From Atrina japonica (taxonomy: Eukaryota; Mollusca; Bivalvia; Pterioida; Pinnidae), in contig BROG01000005.1 in NCBI GenBank assembly GCA_030159075.1, forward strand, positions 3,484,001-3,548,000: a stretch of 64,000 nucleotides of DNA, written 5' to 3'. The notes below the pieces were generated by a model. It worked only from the letters and a program-made list of their open reading frames with translations. It searched no databases and was not told where the DNA came from. Below are positions 33,974 to 41,962 of this stretch, piece after piece; position 1 is the first letter of the stretch; every line of letters begins with the position of its first letter. A program made the translations under genes and the position numbers.

Positions 33974-34990
33974 CGATAGAGCGAAAACGGCAGTCTTTTG
34001 ACTTTCGTGATCGTCTTGTTTTTGTGGTTTGATCTGTTTAGGTGGTGATGGTTTAATCTGTTTAGGTGGTGATGGTTTAATCTGTTGGGTGAACGTTTTC
34101 GCGTTAAGGTCGACGTTCGTTCCCGGTTTTGTCTTTTCGGGCGCGATCAAGATTTCGTTATTATAATTGGCGATGTTTTTACCGATTTTCAGCTCCATGT
34201 TGCTGGGTAGCATGTAAAGCCCCGGATGGATGACAAAATCGAGTTTGGAATTTGCATATCTTAGACAATTTTCGTAGCGAGAAATATCGGCGGGTAAATC
34301 GAGCGGTCTGTTGATCGCATCCTCGACGTTGACTAAAAATTGTTTCTGCGCGTCGAGCGAGGTGGCGTCAGCGTCCACGATCGAGGCCCTCGTTTGACCT
34401 TGAGCGCCCAAGACGGCCCAGGCGAAGACGCGAATGGAAGCGTCCAATCTGGCCAGACCCGGAAGCGTGAATCCCTCCGAGCGGTTCGCGATGAACGTGG
34501 ACCACTTCGTGTTATACTTTCCGAAGATGGTTCCCTTGATTTTCCAGTCTGCGCGGACCGACACTCCGAATTCGCGACAGATTCGTTCGTACGCCGAAAC
34601 GTCGACGGCGTTCGTGTAGTGATCGAAATCGGAATTGCTGGGCAAGGGAACGGCGATTTCCTTCAAGATCCTTCTGATTTGATAGTAAACGTGAAACTGA
34701 AAGAACGATTTAGACAGTTTGTCGTTTCCCATTCCCAACGTCACGCCGCACCCGGTCGTGGCGCACCACACCGCGAAATTTAACTGGTTCTGCCAGAAAC
34801 CTCCCGTCACGGAATGCTGATACCACCGGTGTAACATGGTGTAATATTTGGAAGTTCCGTCTTCGAAGACGTTCGGGTTATTATACTTGACGAAAATATT
34901 CTCGAACGACGCGCGAAACTTTTTAGTCGTATTGACGTAGACGTCGAAAGACGACAAATCCAAATCCTCCCTGTATTCGTAAACATTCAT
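33938..34990 (-). CDS. Conserved-looking Polinton cassette protein, unknown function
   Basis: 350 residues without interruption. The N-terminal half is rich in aromatic residues (KYYTMLHRWYQHSVTGGFWQ) and has a short cysteine/glycine segment VWCATTGCGVTLGMG. The middle carries ARLDASIRVFAWAVLGAQGQ. The C-terminus has a PSPPKQIK motif repeated three times and a final hydrophobic stretch (FALSLFSFLLFVEF). I do not recognise a known domain. Its position between the membrane protein and the penton-like gene suggests a virion component (inference). Its 3' end overlaps the end of the convergent gene by about 36 bp. AAATAAAAG precedes the ATG, and the gene is divergent from the penton-like gene. Confidence 0.65.
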   Translation of the reverse strand: MNVYEYREDLDLSSFDVYVNTTKKFRASFENIFVKYNNPNVFEDGTSKYYTMLHRWYQHSVTGGFWQNQLNFAVWCATTGCGVTLGMGNDKLSKSFFQFHVYYQIRRILKEIAVPLPSNSDFDHYTNAVDVSAYERICREFGVSVRADWKIKGTIFGKYNTKWSTFIANRSEGFTLPGLARLDASIRVFAWAVLGAQGQTRASIVDADATSLDAQKQFLVNVEDAINRPLDLPADISRYENCLRYANSKLDFVIHPGLYMLPSNMELKIGKNIANYNNEILIAPEKTKPGTNVDLNAKTFTQQIKPSPPKQIKPSPPKQIKPQKQDDHESQKTAVFALSLFSFLLFVEFR

Positions 34991-35025
34991 CTTTTATTTA
35001 AAAAATAAAATTGTTATAAAAAAAC

Positions 35026-35680
35026 ATGTTTCATCTCGTGACGAAAATCGGTAAACCCGTGAAACTATCTCGATACATCGTCAACGTGAACGACGAGTGG
35101 CGCGTGGGAGTAAAGTCCGTTCATTTTTGGAACGGTCTGTACAACATAAAAAAAGATGTTGACATACAACACGCCAAAGGTAGAGAGAGACCGATAATCC
35201 ATACCGTGCACGCCGGATCGTACACGTTCAAAGACATACAACGAATTCTCATTAAATATCTCGAGAAAATAGTATTGGACAAAACCACGATGAGAGTAAG
35301 ACTCGATGGTAAAGCGTCTAATTTGCTGCAGCTTCCGCCGGAACTCACCAAGATTCTCGGAATCGGCGAAAACGTTTCTTTCGTCGGGACCATCATCCCA
35401 ACAAATAGCATAAACCTGCAACCGGTGGAACTACTTAACGTTCATCTCGAAGAACTTGCCGAGGGAGACACGTTCGACGACGGGCAACCGAACGACGTCG
35501 TCAAATCCCTGCCGTGTCCCAACGTGAAATTTTCCGAGTTGTATGTCGAAAACGTCGAACGTCCCGTTTTTTTTAAAGTTGAAACGCGATCGCATCACGG
35601 AATTAACGATAGACCTAAAAGACGAAAACGGAGAAGTCGTCGACAATCACGTGCTCTTAGAGTTTAAGAAAATTATTTAG
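35026..35680 (+). pseudogene. Penton-like minor capsid protein, frameshifted in a poly-T run
   Basis: The main frame (35026-35667) gives about 180 residues of good coding character: VGVKSVHFWNGLYNI near residue 28, SYTFKDIQRILIKYLEK, and LPPELTKILGIGENVSF. It then loses it after a run of eight T at 35567-35574. In the adjoining frame the sequence continues with ITELTIDLKDENGEVVDN and VLLEFKKI, ending at 35680, which is the expected last beta-strand pair of a single-jelly-roll penton protein of Polinton-like elements (family resemblance, moderate). The lysine/arginine-rich tail of the main frame is an artefact. Expected role: capsomer at the five-fold vertices. TATAAAAAAAC precedes the ATG. 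Confidence 0.62.
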
Positions 35681-35695
35681 AAATAATAAAAAGGG

Positions 35696-36080
35696 ATGTC
35701 TAGATCGGGATTCTATTACGAAGACTTAGAAAGGGAAGAACTCTTGGAAGACGTTAAAGAGGAGGTCGCCATGTTGACCAAAAACCGTCGCATCATGAAC
35801 ACGTTCCAATTCGACGTGAATAAAAAACGGAAGACTCAGACCGCCGCTGGGCATGAAGATGTTATTCGACGGTCACGTCATTCGTCTCGGACTCTTGGGG
35901 GAATTAGACGTGACGTTAATCTTGAACAACGTCGAACACAAAACCTTTCAAACGAAAACCGGCGACGTCGTAATGTTGAATCCTCCATTACAGGTGGCAT
36001 CGGGCGACGTTCTAAATTTTGGAGTGAATAAGGGATCGAAATCGGGAACCGTCAACGGCGTCGTCGTAGTAGACATATAA
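35696..36080 (+). pseudogene. Small beta-rich protein, frameshifted
   Basis: The first frame from ATG 35696 gives an acidic then basic N-terminus (YYEDLEREELLEDVKEEVAM, FQFDVNKKRKTQTAAG). After a frame change near 35850 the other frame gives LGELDVTLILNNVEHKTF, VVMLNPPLQVASGDVLNFGV and TVNGVVVVDI to 36080, alternating hydrophobic strands that suggest a beta-sandwich. About 127 residues in total. Function unknown; a minor virion protein is possible. It starts 16 bp after the penton-like gene, with AATAAAAAGGG before the ATG. Confidence 0.5.
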
Positions 36081-36107
36081 AAAATTTCTCGCGTATAAAA
36101 AAAAGAG

Positions 36108-36671
36108 ATGAGTAAAAACGAATTATATCCGACGTTAGAAAACGATCCGCAACAATATCGTTTAAAACGAATTTGAGAGATCGAACAGACGTTTCGTCGA
36201 GAAATCGAAACGCGGAAGAGCATGCATAAAAAGTATAAACGAACAGTGAACACCGCAGACGGCGTCGACGCGGCCCTCATCTCGGGAGGCATCGTCGTCG
36301 GCGGTCTCGGGTTTGCGATACCCGTCGCCGGATTACCTCTCCAAATTGTAGCCTTGACCGTAGGTTCGGTGGGGTTGGCCATGAAATGGATAAGACGATT
36401 ACTGCTGAAAAAATCGGAAAAACACCTCAAGATCATTAAACTCGCGGAGAGTAAACTTAATTCGATATCGGATCTGGTGAGTCGAGCGCTCGAGGACGGA
36501 AAGATCTCGGACGAAGAATTTGCCACCGTATCCCACGAGTTGACCAAGTATCGCGAGATGAAAGACAAACTCTATTCTACCCACAAGGTTCAAAAAAAGG
36601 AGTCGGACAAAGAGACGGAGGATTTACGCAAGCAACTCCTAGACCTCGTAAACAAATCCACTTCACGATAA
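36108..36671 (+). pseudogene. Membrane plus coiled-coil protein with one in-frame stop
   Basis: The frame from ATG 36108 is open to 36671 (187 codons) except for TGA at 36174-36176. The surrounding residues (PTLENDPQQYRLKRI before it, EIEQTFRREIETRK after it) read as one coiled-coil-forming segment. A CGA arginine codon mutated to TGA would explain it. A glycine-rich hydrophobic region follows (ALISGGIVVGGLGFAIPVAG, LQIVALTVGSVGLAMKW), then helices with AESKLNSISDLVSRALEDGK and KISDEEFATVSHEL. Likely a membrane-active or membrane-anchored virion protein (inference). TATAAAAAAAAGAG precedes the start. Confidence 0.6.
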
Positions 36672-36694
36672 CTATAGATTTTTAAAAATAAAAT

Positions 36695-36817
36695 ATGAAA
36701 CGTTTTACCGAGATGGTAATGTTCGTGTTGTTATCGTTTATCGTTTTATGGATTTTGCTAAAAGAACGGTATCGCCTAACGGAAAAATGGCTAAGAAAAA
36801 TGTTGCAGTCTTTATAA
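36695..36817 (+). CDS. Single-pass membrane miniprotein, 40 residues
   Basis: ATG at 36695 is preceded by TTTTTAAAAATAAAAT. Residues 7-22 (MVMFVLLSFIVLWILL) form a transmembrane helix, followed by a basic tail (KERYRLTEKWLRKML). Short, but its placement, its own TTAAAA box and the clean helix support it being real. Function unknown. Confidence 0.5.
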   Translation: MKRFTEMVMFVLLSFIVLWILLKERYRLTEKWLRKMLQSL

Positions 36818-36841
36818 AAAAAATGTATCTATATTAAAAAC

Positions 36842-37372
36842 ATGGATGTAGACGATGTATTAGCGAACGATATACCCGGCAAAGATATATCTACCAAAGA
36901 CAGATTATCGACCATCGTCAGTTCCGGACGTGCGCGTCATTTTCTAGGAAAAGACGTGACTTCTTCCGAATTGGAAAAGATGAACGATAAGGAGGTTGAA
37001 ACCATGAGTCGTCTGTTAGACGCTCGACTCGGCATGCGCATGACTAAATCAATAGCAAATTCCCTCATCTATCTGTATTCGCAAGGTCTTAAACATTTTT
37101 TCGATCTCAAAGACGAGCCTAAAATGATCGAGGAATTGAACGAAGACCCCTTCTTGGACAATGCCATCTGCGAAATGTGTTGTAGTTTATATTACAAATA
37201 CGGATCGGTATTGGCACCTCTCAGTATAGCCACCATTTCTAGCCGTCACATTGTCGGATTTAAAAAATCTGACGTTATAGAAAAACACGATGAATCCGGA
37301 GGAATTAATAGGGGAAATAAAGAAGAAGAATCCAAAACGTCAGGAAGCGGGGAAGAAGGGTGCCAAACGTAG
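36842..37372 (+). CDS. Unknown helical protein, 176 residues
   Basis: ATG at 36842 is preceded by TATTAAAAAC. The N-terminus is acidic (MDVDDVLANDIPGKDI), followed by a charged helical region (SSELEKMNDKEVETMSRLLD) and a cysteine pair in ICEMCCSLYYKYG. The last 28 codons overlap the start of the next gene (ATG 37290) in another frame. Either the genes truly overlap, or the authentic 3' end was displaced by a frameshift, since the tail (KEEESKTSGSGEEGCQT) is low-complexity. No family recognised. Confidence 0.5.
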   Translation: MDVDDVLANDIPGKDISTKDRLSTIVSSGRARHFLGKDVTSSELEKMNDKEVETMSRLLDARLGMRMTKSIANSLIYLYSQGLKHFFDLKDEPKMIEELNEDPFLDNAICEMCCSLYYKYGSVLAPLSIATISSRHIVGFKKSDVIEKHDESGGINRGNKEEESKTSGSGEEGCQT

Positions 37373-37598
37373 ATGGAGTAACAATGCTAATAGCAATGAT
37401 AGCAATGCTAATAGCAACGATAGCAATGCTAATAGCAACGATAGCAATGCTATTAACAACGATGGCTGGAAATGGCTAGCGGGCGGACTCGCGGTTGTTG
37501 GATTTCTAGTCTACATAAAACCCAAACCCAAAGTAATTCCGGCCCCAGTAATTCAATCCCCAAAAGAATCAAAACCCAACACCCATGAAATGTTATAA
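37290..37598 (+). CDS. Basic, repeat-bearing single-pass membrane protein
   Basis: 102 residues from ATG 37290. The N-terminus is strongly basic (KKKNPKRQEAGKKGAKRRW). Then come three direct repeats of a 7-residue unit SNDSNAN, encoded by 21-bp DNA repeats at about 37380-37455, a hydrophobic helix (WLAGGLAVVGFLVYI), and a proline/lysine tail (KPKPKVIPAPVIQSPKESK). The basic part could bind DNA while the helix anchors it. Function unknown. The 21-bp repeat could vary in number between copies. Confidence 0.5.
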   Translation: MNPEELIGEIKKKNPKRQEAGKKGAKRRWSNNANSNDSNANSNDSNANSNDSNAINNDGWKWLAGGLAVVGFLVYIKPKPKVIPAPVIQSPKESKPNTHEML

Positions 37599-37624
37599 AT
37601 AATTTTCTCTCTTATTAAAAAAGA

Positions 37625-37849
37625 ATGAGTGAAAAAGATTTGGTCAACGCCGCGTATCACGCCGCTGTCAATACGGGAATTGCCATCGGATACGCGCAAC
37701 TCTCCAAAAATTTTTTAAAGATGCCGGTGCCTAAGATGGATTTAGATCTGAAGGATTTCGGGATGATCCTTCTCGAATTTGCTCTCGCCAATTACACCAA
37801 GGACATGTTGGTCAAAAAGGGGATCATTCCCGCCGATATCATGAAATAA
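37625..37849 (+). CDS. Small membrane-associated protein, 74 residues
   Basis: ATG 37625 follows CTTATTAAAAAAGA. A weakly hydrophobic helix (AAVNTGIAIGYAQLSKNFL) is followed by a PVPKMDLDLKDFG linker and an amphipathic segment LLEFALANYTKDMLVKKGII. Intact. Unknown function; the size and context suggest a minor structural protein of the element. Confidence 0.5.
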   Translation: MSEKDLVNAAYHAAVNTGIAIGYAQLSKNFLKMPVPKMDLDLKDFGMILLEFALANYTKDMLVKKGIIPADIMK

Positions 37850-37867
37850 AATAAAACCTTTATTAAA

Positions 37868-38267
37868 ATGGCAACGATAGCGATGATGGTAGGTGGTGCA
37901 TTGGTCAACGCCTTGGCGTTTTCTGGATCGCAATTTTTATTTTCGAATCACGACGAGCAAAAAAGACACGACGAAGCGATGGAAAAATTGACCAAGGCCA
38001 GAGACGAATGGAATCACAAACGCACGAAAAGATTAGATTTTTTTAAACGAGAGATTGAAAAAAGAAGGACACGCATTATACACCTATAAAGAAGTGGATG
38101 CCGCCATGTCTCTATACTCACAGATGATGGGAGAAGAGGAGATGTCTCCCGAACCGAAATTGAGCGATTTTTATCAGCCCTCCGAAGAGCAAAAAGATAA
38201 AGAAATCCTCTTCGTGTTGATAGGAACGGGGTTAGTGTTTTATGGCGTAAAAAAATATGTCGCATAA
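37868..38267 (+). pseudogene. Membrane/coiled-coil protein split by frameshift at an A run
   Basis: The first frame from ATG 37868 (preceded by TTTATTAAA) has a hydrophobic start (MATIAMMVGGALVNALAFSG), then a charged helix (KRHDEAMEKLTKARDEWNHK). After the A run near 38057-38062 the coding character shifts to the frame reading EGHALYTYKEVDAAM, EPKLSDFYQPSEEQ and a C-terminal hydrophobic helix (EILFVLIGTGLVFYGVKKYV), ending at 38267. About 132 residues if the frame break is ignored. Function unknown. It ends 6 bp before the integrase start, so the two could share a transcript. Confidence 0.52.
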
Positions 38268-38273
38268 AGTAAA

Positions 38274-39166
38274 ATGGAAGAGATCTATTACAAACGATAT
38301 TGGAAAGGAAAAGCGGCCATCGAGAAATTGGCCAAAGCGGCTAAAGTCAGCGAAAAGGAAGCGTTCGATTTCTTGAAAAAACAAGACGTGTGGCAAATCT
38401 ATCTACCCGCCCCCAAGAAAATCGTACGACCTAAATTCGAAAATGCAAAAGAAAACGACATTCACCAGGCTGATCTATTGTTTTTACCGCACGATAAGGT
38501 GGGTAGAAAAACGTACAAATACGCGTTAACGGTGGTCGATGTGGGCACTCGATACAAAGAAGCGGAACCGTTGACGACTAAAGACAGTAAAGAAGTGGCC
38601 GACGCTTTCGAAAAAATTTACAAAAGACGTTTAACGTTTCCAAAATTACTACAAGTCGATCCCGGTCGCGAATTCATGGGTGCCGTCTCCAAACTCATGT
38701 CCCGACACGACGCGAGAATAAGAAGGGGAAGAGTCGACGTTCATCGCGACCAAGCCATCGTCGAACGATTTAATAGAACGTTGGGAGAACGGTTGTTTAG
38801 CAATCAATACGACCAAGAGATGAAATCTAACGACAGAAACAGAGAATGGGTGAAACGGTTACCTGAAGTCGTAAAAGCGATCAACGACGAGACCAAACCC
38901 CCCGAAGCGATAAAGCCTTCCACCGAAATTCGATCGCCGGTGGGCCCGTTTAATAAAGTTAGATATCTCTATCAACCCGGCGAGTTGGAAGGTGGAAAAC
39001 GCAGGGTGCGACCGATCCCATTTGGAGTGTAGACAAATACGACGTCGATCGTCAGTTTAGAATGCAGGGTATCGACGTCTATTACCTAAAAGAGCCCGCT
39101 CCTCAAAGAAAATTTCGTTCGAGAAGAGTTGATGGTGGTGGATTAATTTATTATCTGTATAAATAA
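38274..39166 (+). pseudogene. Retrovirus-type DDE integrase, C-terminal frameshift
   Basis: The main frame is 252 residues (38274-39032). The rve core shows Asp67 in HQADLLFLP, Asp129 in LLQVDPGREF and Glu164 in QAIVERFNRTLGERL, a D-x61-D-x34-E layout with all three catalytic residues present. This is the Polinton/Maverick integrase, which joins element DNA to the host chromosome. After about residue 243 the frame is lost. The adjacent frame continues with TDPIWSVDKYDVDRQFRM and YYLKEPAP to a stop at 39164-39166, the expected C-terminal DNA-binding part. CATAAAGTAAA precedes the ATG. The gene converges with the polymerase gene, their stops only 8 bp apart. Confidence 0.85.
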
Positions 39167-39174
39167 TAAATTGT

Positions 39175-39937
39175 TTATTCCAATGCATACGTGTGAATGT
39201 GATCTTCTCGAATGTAGACTTTCGTATCCAGAGGATCTAACGCCGTCTTATCTTGTTTGATCCCGTAAATGATCTGGTTAAACGACCGCAGGCTGTGCAT
39301 CTCGCGCGATATCTTGGCGTCGTGAAAAAGAGCCTCCTTATAATCGTTAAAGTCTATCTTGTTTTTCAAGACGCATCGTTTCACGCCTTTTGCTCGTTTG
39401 AAAACGCTATCGTCTCTCATTAACATGGCGTACATTTTAGGTCTTAATCCGACGAATTCTTTGATGGGTTTCCCTCCGCATTCGTCTTTAAATTTACCAA
39501 TCACCTTTTTATTTTTATCTTTGTTTCCGTGGAAGACCTTGTAATTGGAAAAATCATATTCGTCTTGATCTTTGAGCATGTCCTGATAGACGTCGTCCGT
39601 TTGAATTTCGACTAACAGAGAGTCCGTATCGGTATAAAGTAGATTACATTTGTCTCCGTATTTTGCTTGTAGATGATTATAATACCAACCGTACGTGTCT
39701 TTTCGATAAATCCAAGATCGCCATGCCGCAGTAAATGGGTTTGTCTAATTTAACGCTCGTCGGATTAAAGTGAAGAAAGGCCATGTTGTCGTTAATTTTA
39801 GTCAACCCGTCGTAAGCGGTCATTTTTTGAATTTTTCTATCTTTGTCGTTCGCGCCAACTATTTTTAACTCGGTTCTGTTCCGTTTATTCTCCATGGTCT
39901 TCCCGAACACAGCATTGTTCATGAGTTTGAAGAAATC
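39175..39937 (-). pseudogene. DNA polymerase B, C-terminal fragment
   Basis: Only the last part of a Polinton-type protein-primed polymerase is present. From the breakpoint it runs: FFKLMNNAVFGKTMEN (motif B region), MAFLHFNPTSVKLDKPIYCG, ILDLSK, then a frameshift near 39695-39705. It continues with the motif C segment LLYTDTDSLLVEI (two catalytic aspartates in DTD) and a thumb region (FVGLRPKMYAMLM, HDAKISREMHSLRSFNQIIY) to the stop at 39175. The exonuclease, terminal-protein and motif A parts are absent. The upstream reading, containing CLQNP, is host repeat. The gene cannot make an active enzyme. Confidence 0.85.
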
Positions 39938-39938
39938 A

Positions 39939-40650
39939 GGATTTTGCAAGCAAACTTGACTCAAGTCAAATATTTCAATTTTTTTACGAATTTTACCAAA
40001 TACAGTCCCATGACTCCATAATGGCAAAAGTAAAAATTGTAAGAATTGAAAGGTACCTAATCAACAGGGAACTATACATTGTATAAAAACTTCAAAATGG
40101 ATTCTTGAAAGCAAACTTGACTTATTGTCAAACGTGTCCGATTTTCATCAAATTTTAACAGATAAAATCCCTTAACCCCATAATGTTAAAATCTTTAGCA
40201 TTGAAGGGTGCCCAGTTTTCATGGAACCAAACATTGTATAAAAAAATTTAAGGATTTTTAAAGCAAACTTGACTTCTTGTCACATTTTGAACACATTTCA
40301 CAAATGAAGTCAAAATCAAAAGGGGCCTAGTCTACATGGAACCAAACATTGTGATCAATTTTTCAAACAATTCGGGAAAGCAAACATGTCTAATTTAGTC
40401 CCATCACTCCATAAGAGTAGAAGTAAAAAATATAAGAGTCAACATAAAAACCAAACATTAATTAAAAATTTCGTAAGTATTCAAAAAATCAAACTTGATT
40501 TATTGTCAGACATGTCATAGTTTTAAACACATTAACAAGTCCCATAACTCAGTAATGACCAAGTCCAAAATAATCAAAATTGAAAGGTGCCAAGTCTTCC
40601 TGGATCAAGCATTGTGTGTTTTTAAGGATTTGTAAAGGCAAACTCAAGTT
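39939..40650. repeat. Host tandem repeat of about 110-160 bp units
   Basis: Five to six diverged units carry AAAGCAAACTTGACTTATTG, CCCATAACTC(C)ATAATG and GGAACCAAACATTGTATA. The first unit starts directly at the polymerase breakpoint. The words GGATTTT-(G/A)-AAAGCAAACTTGAC in later units match the junction and fix the right limit of the viral element. Confidence 0.75.
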
Positions 40651-41151
40651 ACTGCTAGATATGAACGGATGAAGAGACAACGGTATGTCATAGTACTTCA
40701 GTCATTGACAGGCGTATAAAAACCTCTTAATTTTTGCAATGACAATTGAATTGGTTCCAGATTATTAGAAACCTTTCTCTTGGGAAAGACAGAATATTAT
40801 ATACCATATGTCAACAGGAGATACTTACTCCTTCATGTCACATGATCCTACCTCTGGATTTCCAGACTTCCCTCTTTTTTTGTAATATCACCATATTTGT
40901 ATATGTATCCTGGATATCCTGAAGATTTATTCTTCGGTATCTGATATTTTTATATGATACTGTAGAAGCCTTATTTAAAGATTCTATATCCAAAAATATT
41001 TGGGGATCCAAAAGAGTGCTGTTTGTATTACAAAATGAAAATGACTTTCACTGTTTAGAGAAATAAGAAATATCATGTGATATACTTACAAATACTATAT
41101 ATCAAAGGCAATGACCAGTATTACTTTGATATCAAATTTCTGTAAAGTTGT
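40651..41151. other. Spacer, nothing recognised
   Basis: AT-rich, no exon or element supported. Confidence 0.45.
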
Positions 41152-41503
41152 CTTTAAATTGGCAATAGCTGTGTTTACTTTTTTCCCCAGTTTTTTTCTA
41201 CTTGTATTTGATGTACAAAAACAAATATGAGCTATACACTGGCATAAAAATCTTATATTCCTATATATTTTGTGAAAATAAGGTCAGGTCCAGTGTGGTA
41301 TTCATATACAAATAGTAAGGTTGAGTTGATCAATTGCAATTGAAAAAGTGTAAAACATGGGTTACTCAAGCAATTTTCACAAAATATACAGGAATTTAAG
41401 AATTTGTATGTCTGTGTATATCTCTTTTTTGTTATTGTATACCAATCTAAGTAGTTAAAAAGGAAGAACAAAAATTGAAAAAACACAGCTAATGCCCCTT
41501 TAA
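41152..41503. repeat. MITE family A, third copy
   Basis: The right end AACACAGCTAATGCCCCTTTA pairs inversely with TTAAATTGGCAATAGCTGTG at the left. The body words TCAGGTCCAGTGTGG and CAAGCAATTTTCACAAAATA match the other copies. Confidence 0.78.
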
Positions 41504-41962
41504 CCAAGATTTTTTCTTTGTGACAAAAGAGATTATACAGAATATTTCATTCACATTACTTTTTTGTCTGCGGGGCTGATTCTCAGTGATAGGGTCTAGT
41601 TGATGATTTGTTAATAAAGGCAACATGACCTTCTGGAAGCAAAGGTCTGATGTTAATTTGATATTTTGTTAATTTTTCCAAGTATTGGTCTAATGTCTGC
41701 AGAAACAAAATGACCGAAAACAACTCCACAGATGTTCCAATAGATAATATATTGCTGTCTATTTTGGTGTTAGTTTGATGTAGTAACTTGATTTTCCAGG
41801 TAACTTGTTATTTTATTGACTGATCACCTTTGTAATGTTTGATGAATACTGAAATGTTAAATAGTTGTGTTGAATTTTTTTTTAAATGTAACTACTTTTT
41901 TCTCATTGATTTTCAGGTAATTAGGTTTGAAGACATTCATAGCAGTTCTTATCGTAGACCAG

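Larger units (their letters stand above)
29650..38273. promoter_or_regulatory. TTAAAA/TATAAAA boxes abutting ORF starts across the element
   Basis: Boxes end within about 0-9 bases of the ATG. Plus strand: TAATTAAAA (29666), CATAAATAT (30531), TTTTAAAA (32710), TATAAAAAAAC (35026), AATAAAAAGGG (35696), TATAAAAAAAAGAG (36108), TTAAAAATAAAAT (36695), TATTAAAAAC (36842), TTATTAAAAAAGA (37625), TTTATTAAA (37868), CATAAAGTAAA (38274). Minus strand: ATTAAAAA (31356), AATTAAAAAG (32669), AAATAAAAG (34990). The repeated placement is seen in the sequence. A late-promoter role, by analogy with TAAA-type initiators of other large DNA viruses, is inference. Confidence 0.5.
29420..39938. mobile_element. 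Endogenous Polinton/Maverick-like virus element, decayed and truncated
   Basis: A gene-dense block of about 10.5 kb contains hallmark genes of Polinton/Maverick (adintovirus-like) elements: packaging ATPase, double-jelly-roll-type major capsid protein, penton-like protein, retrovirus-type integrase and protein-primed-type DNA polymerase B. Its CpG-rich composition contrasts with the AT-rich host flanks. The right end is a breakpoint inside the polymerase gene at about 39938, where sequence matching the downstream host repeat begins. The left end is not resolved, and no terminal inverted repeats or target duplication could be shown. No adenovirus-type protease was found. At least nine of sixteen genes carry frameshifts or stops, so the copy cannot be functional as it stands. 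Confidence 0.88.

Noticed and set aside
34340..34783. 147-residue plus-strand ORF
   Set aside because: Shadow of the 350-residue minus-strand gene, with no coding-like composition of its own.
35948..36568. 206-residue minus-strand ORF
   Set aside because: Antisense to the beta-rich and membrane/coiled-coil genes, which have AT boxes and coherent protein features despite one frameshift and one stop.
40020..40650. CRISPR-like spaced repeats
   Set aside because: Units diverge, are 110-160 bp long and belong to a host tandem repeat; there are no short identical repeats with unique spacers.
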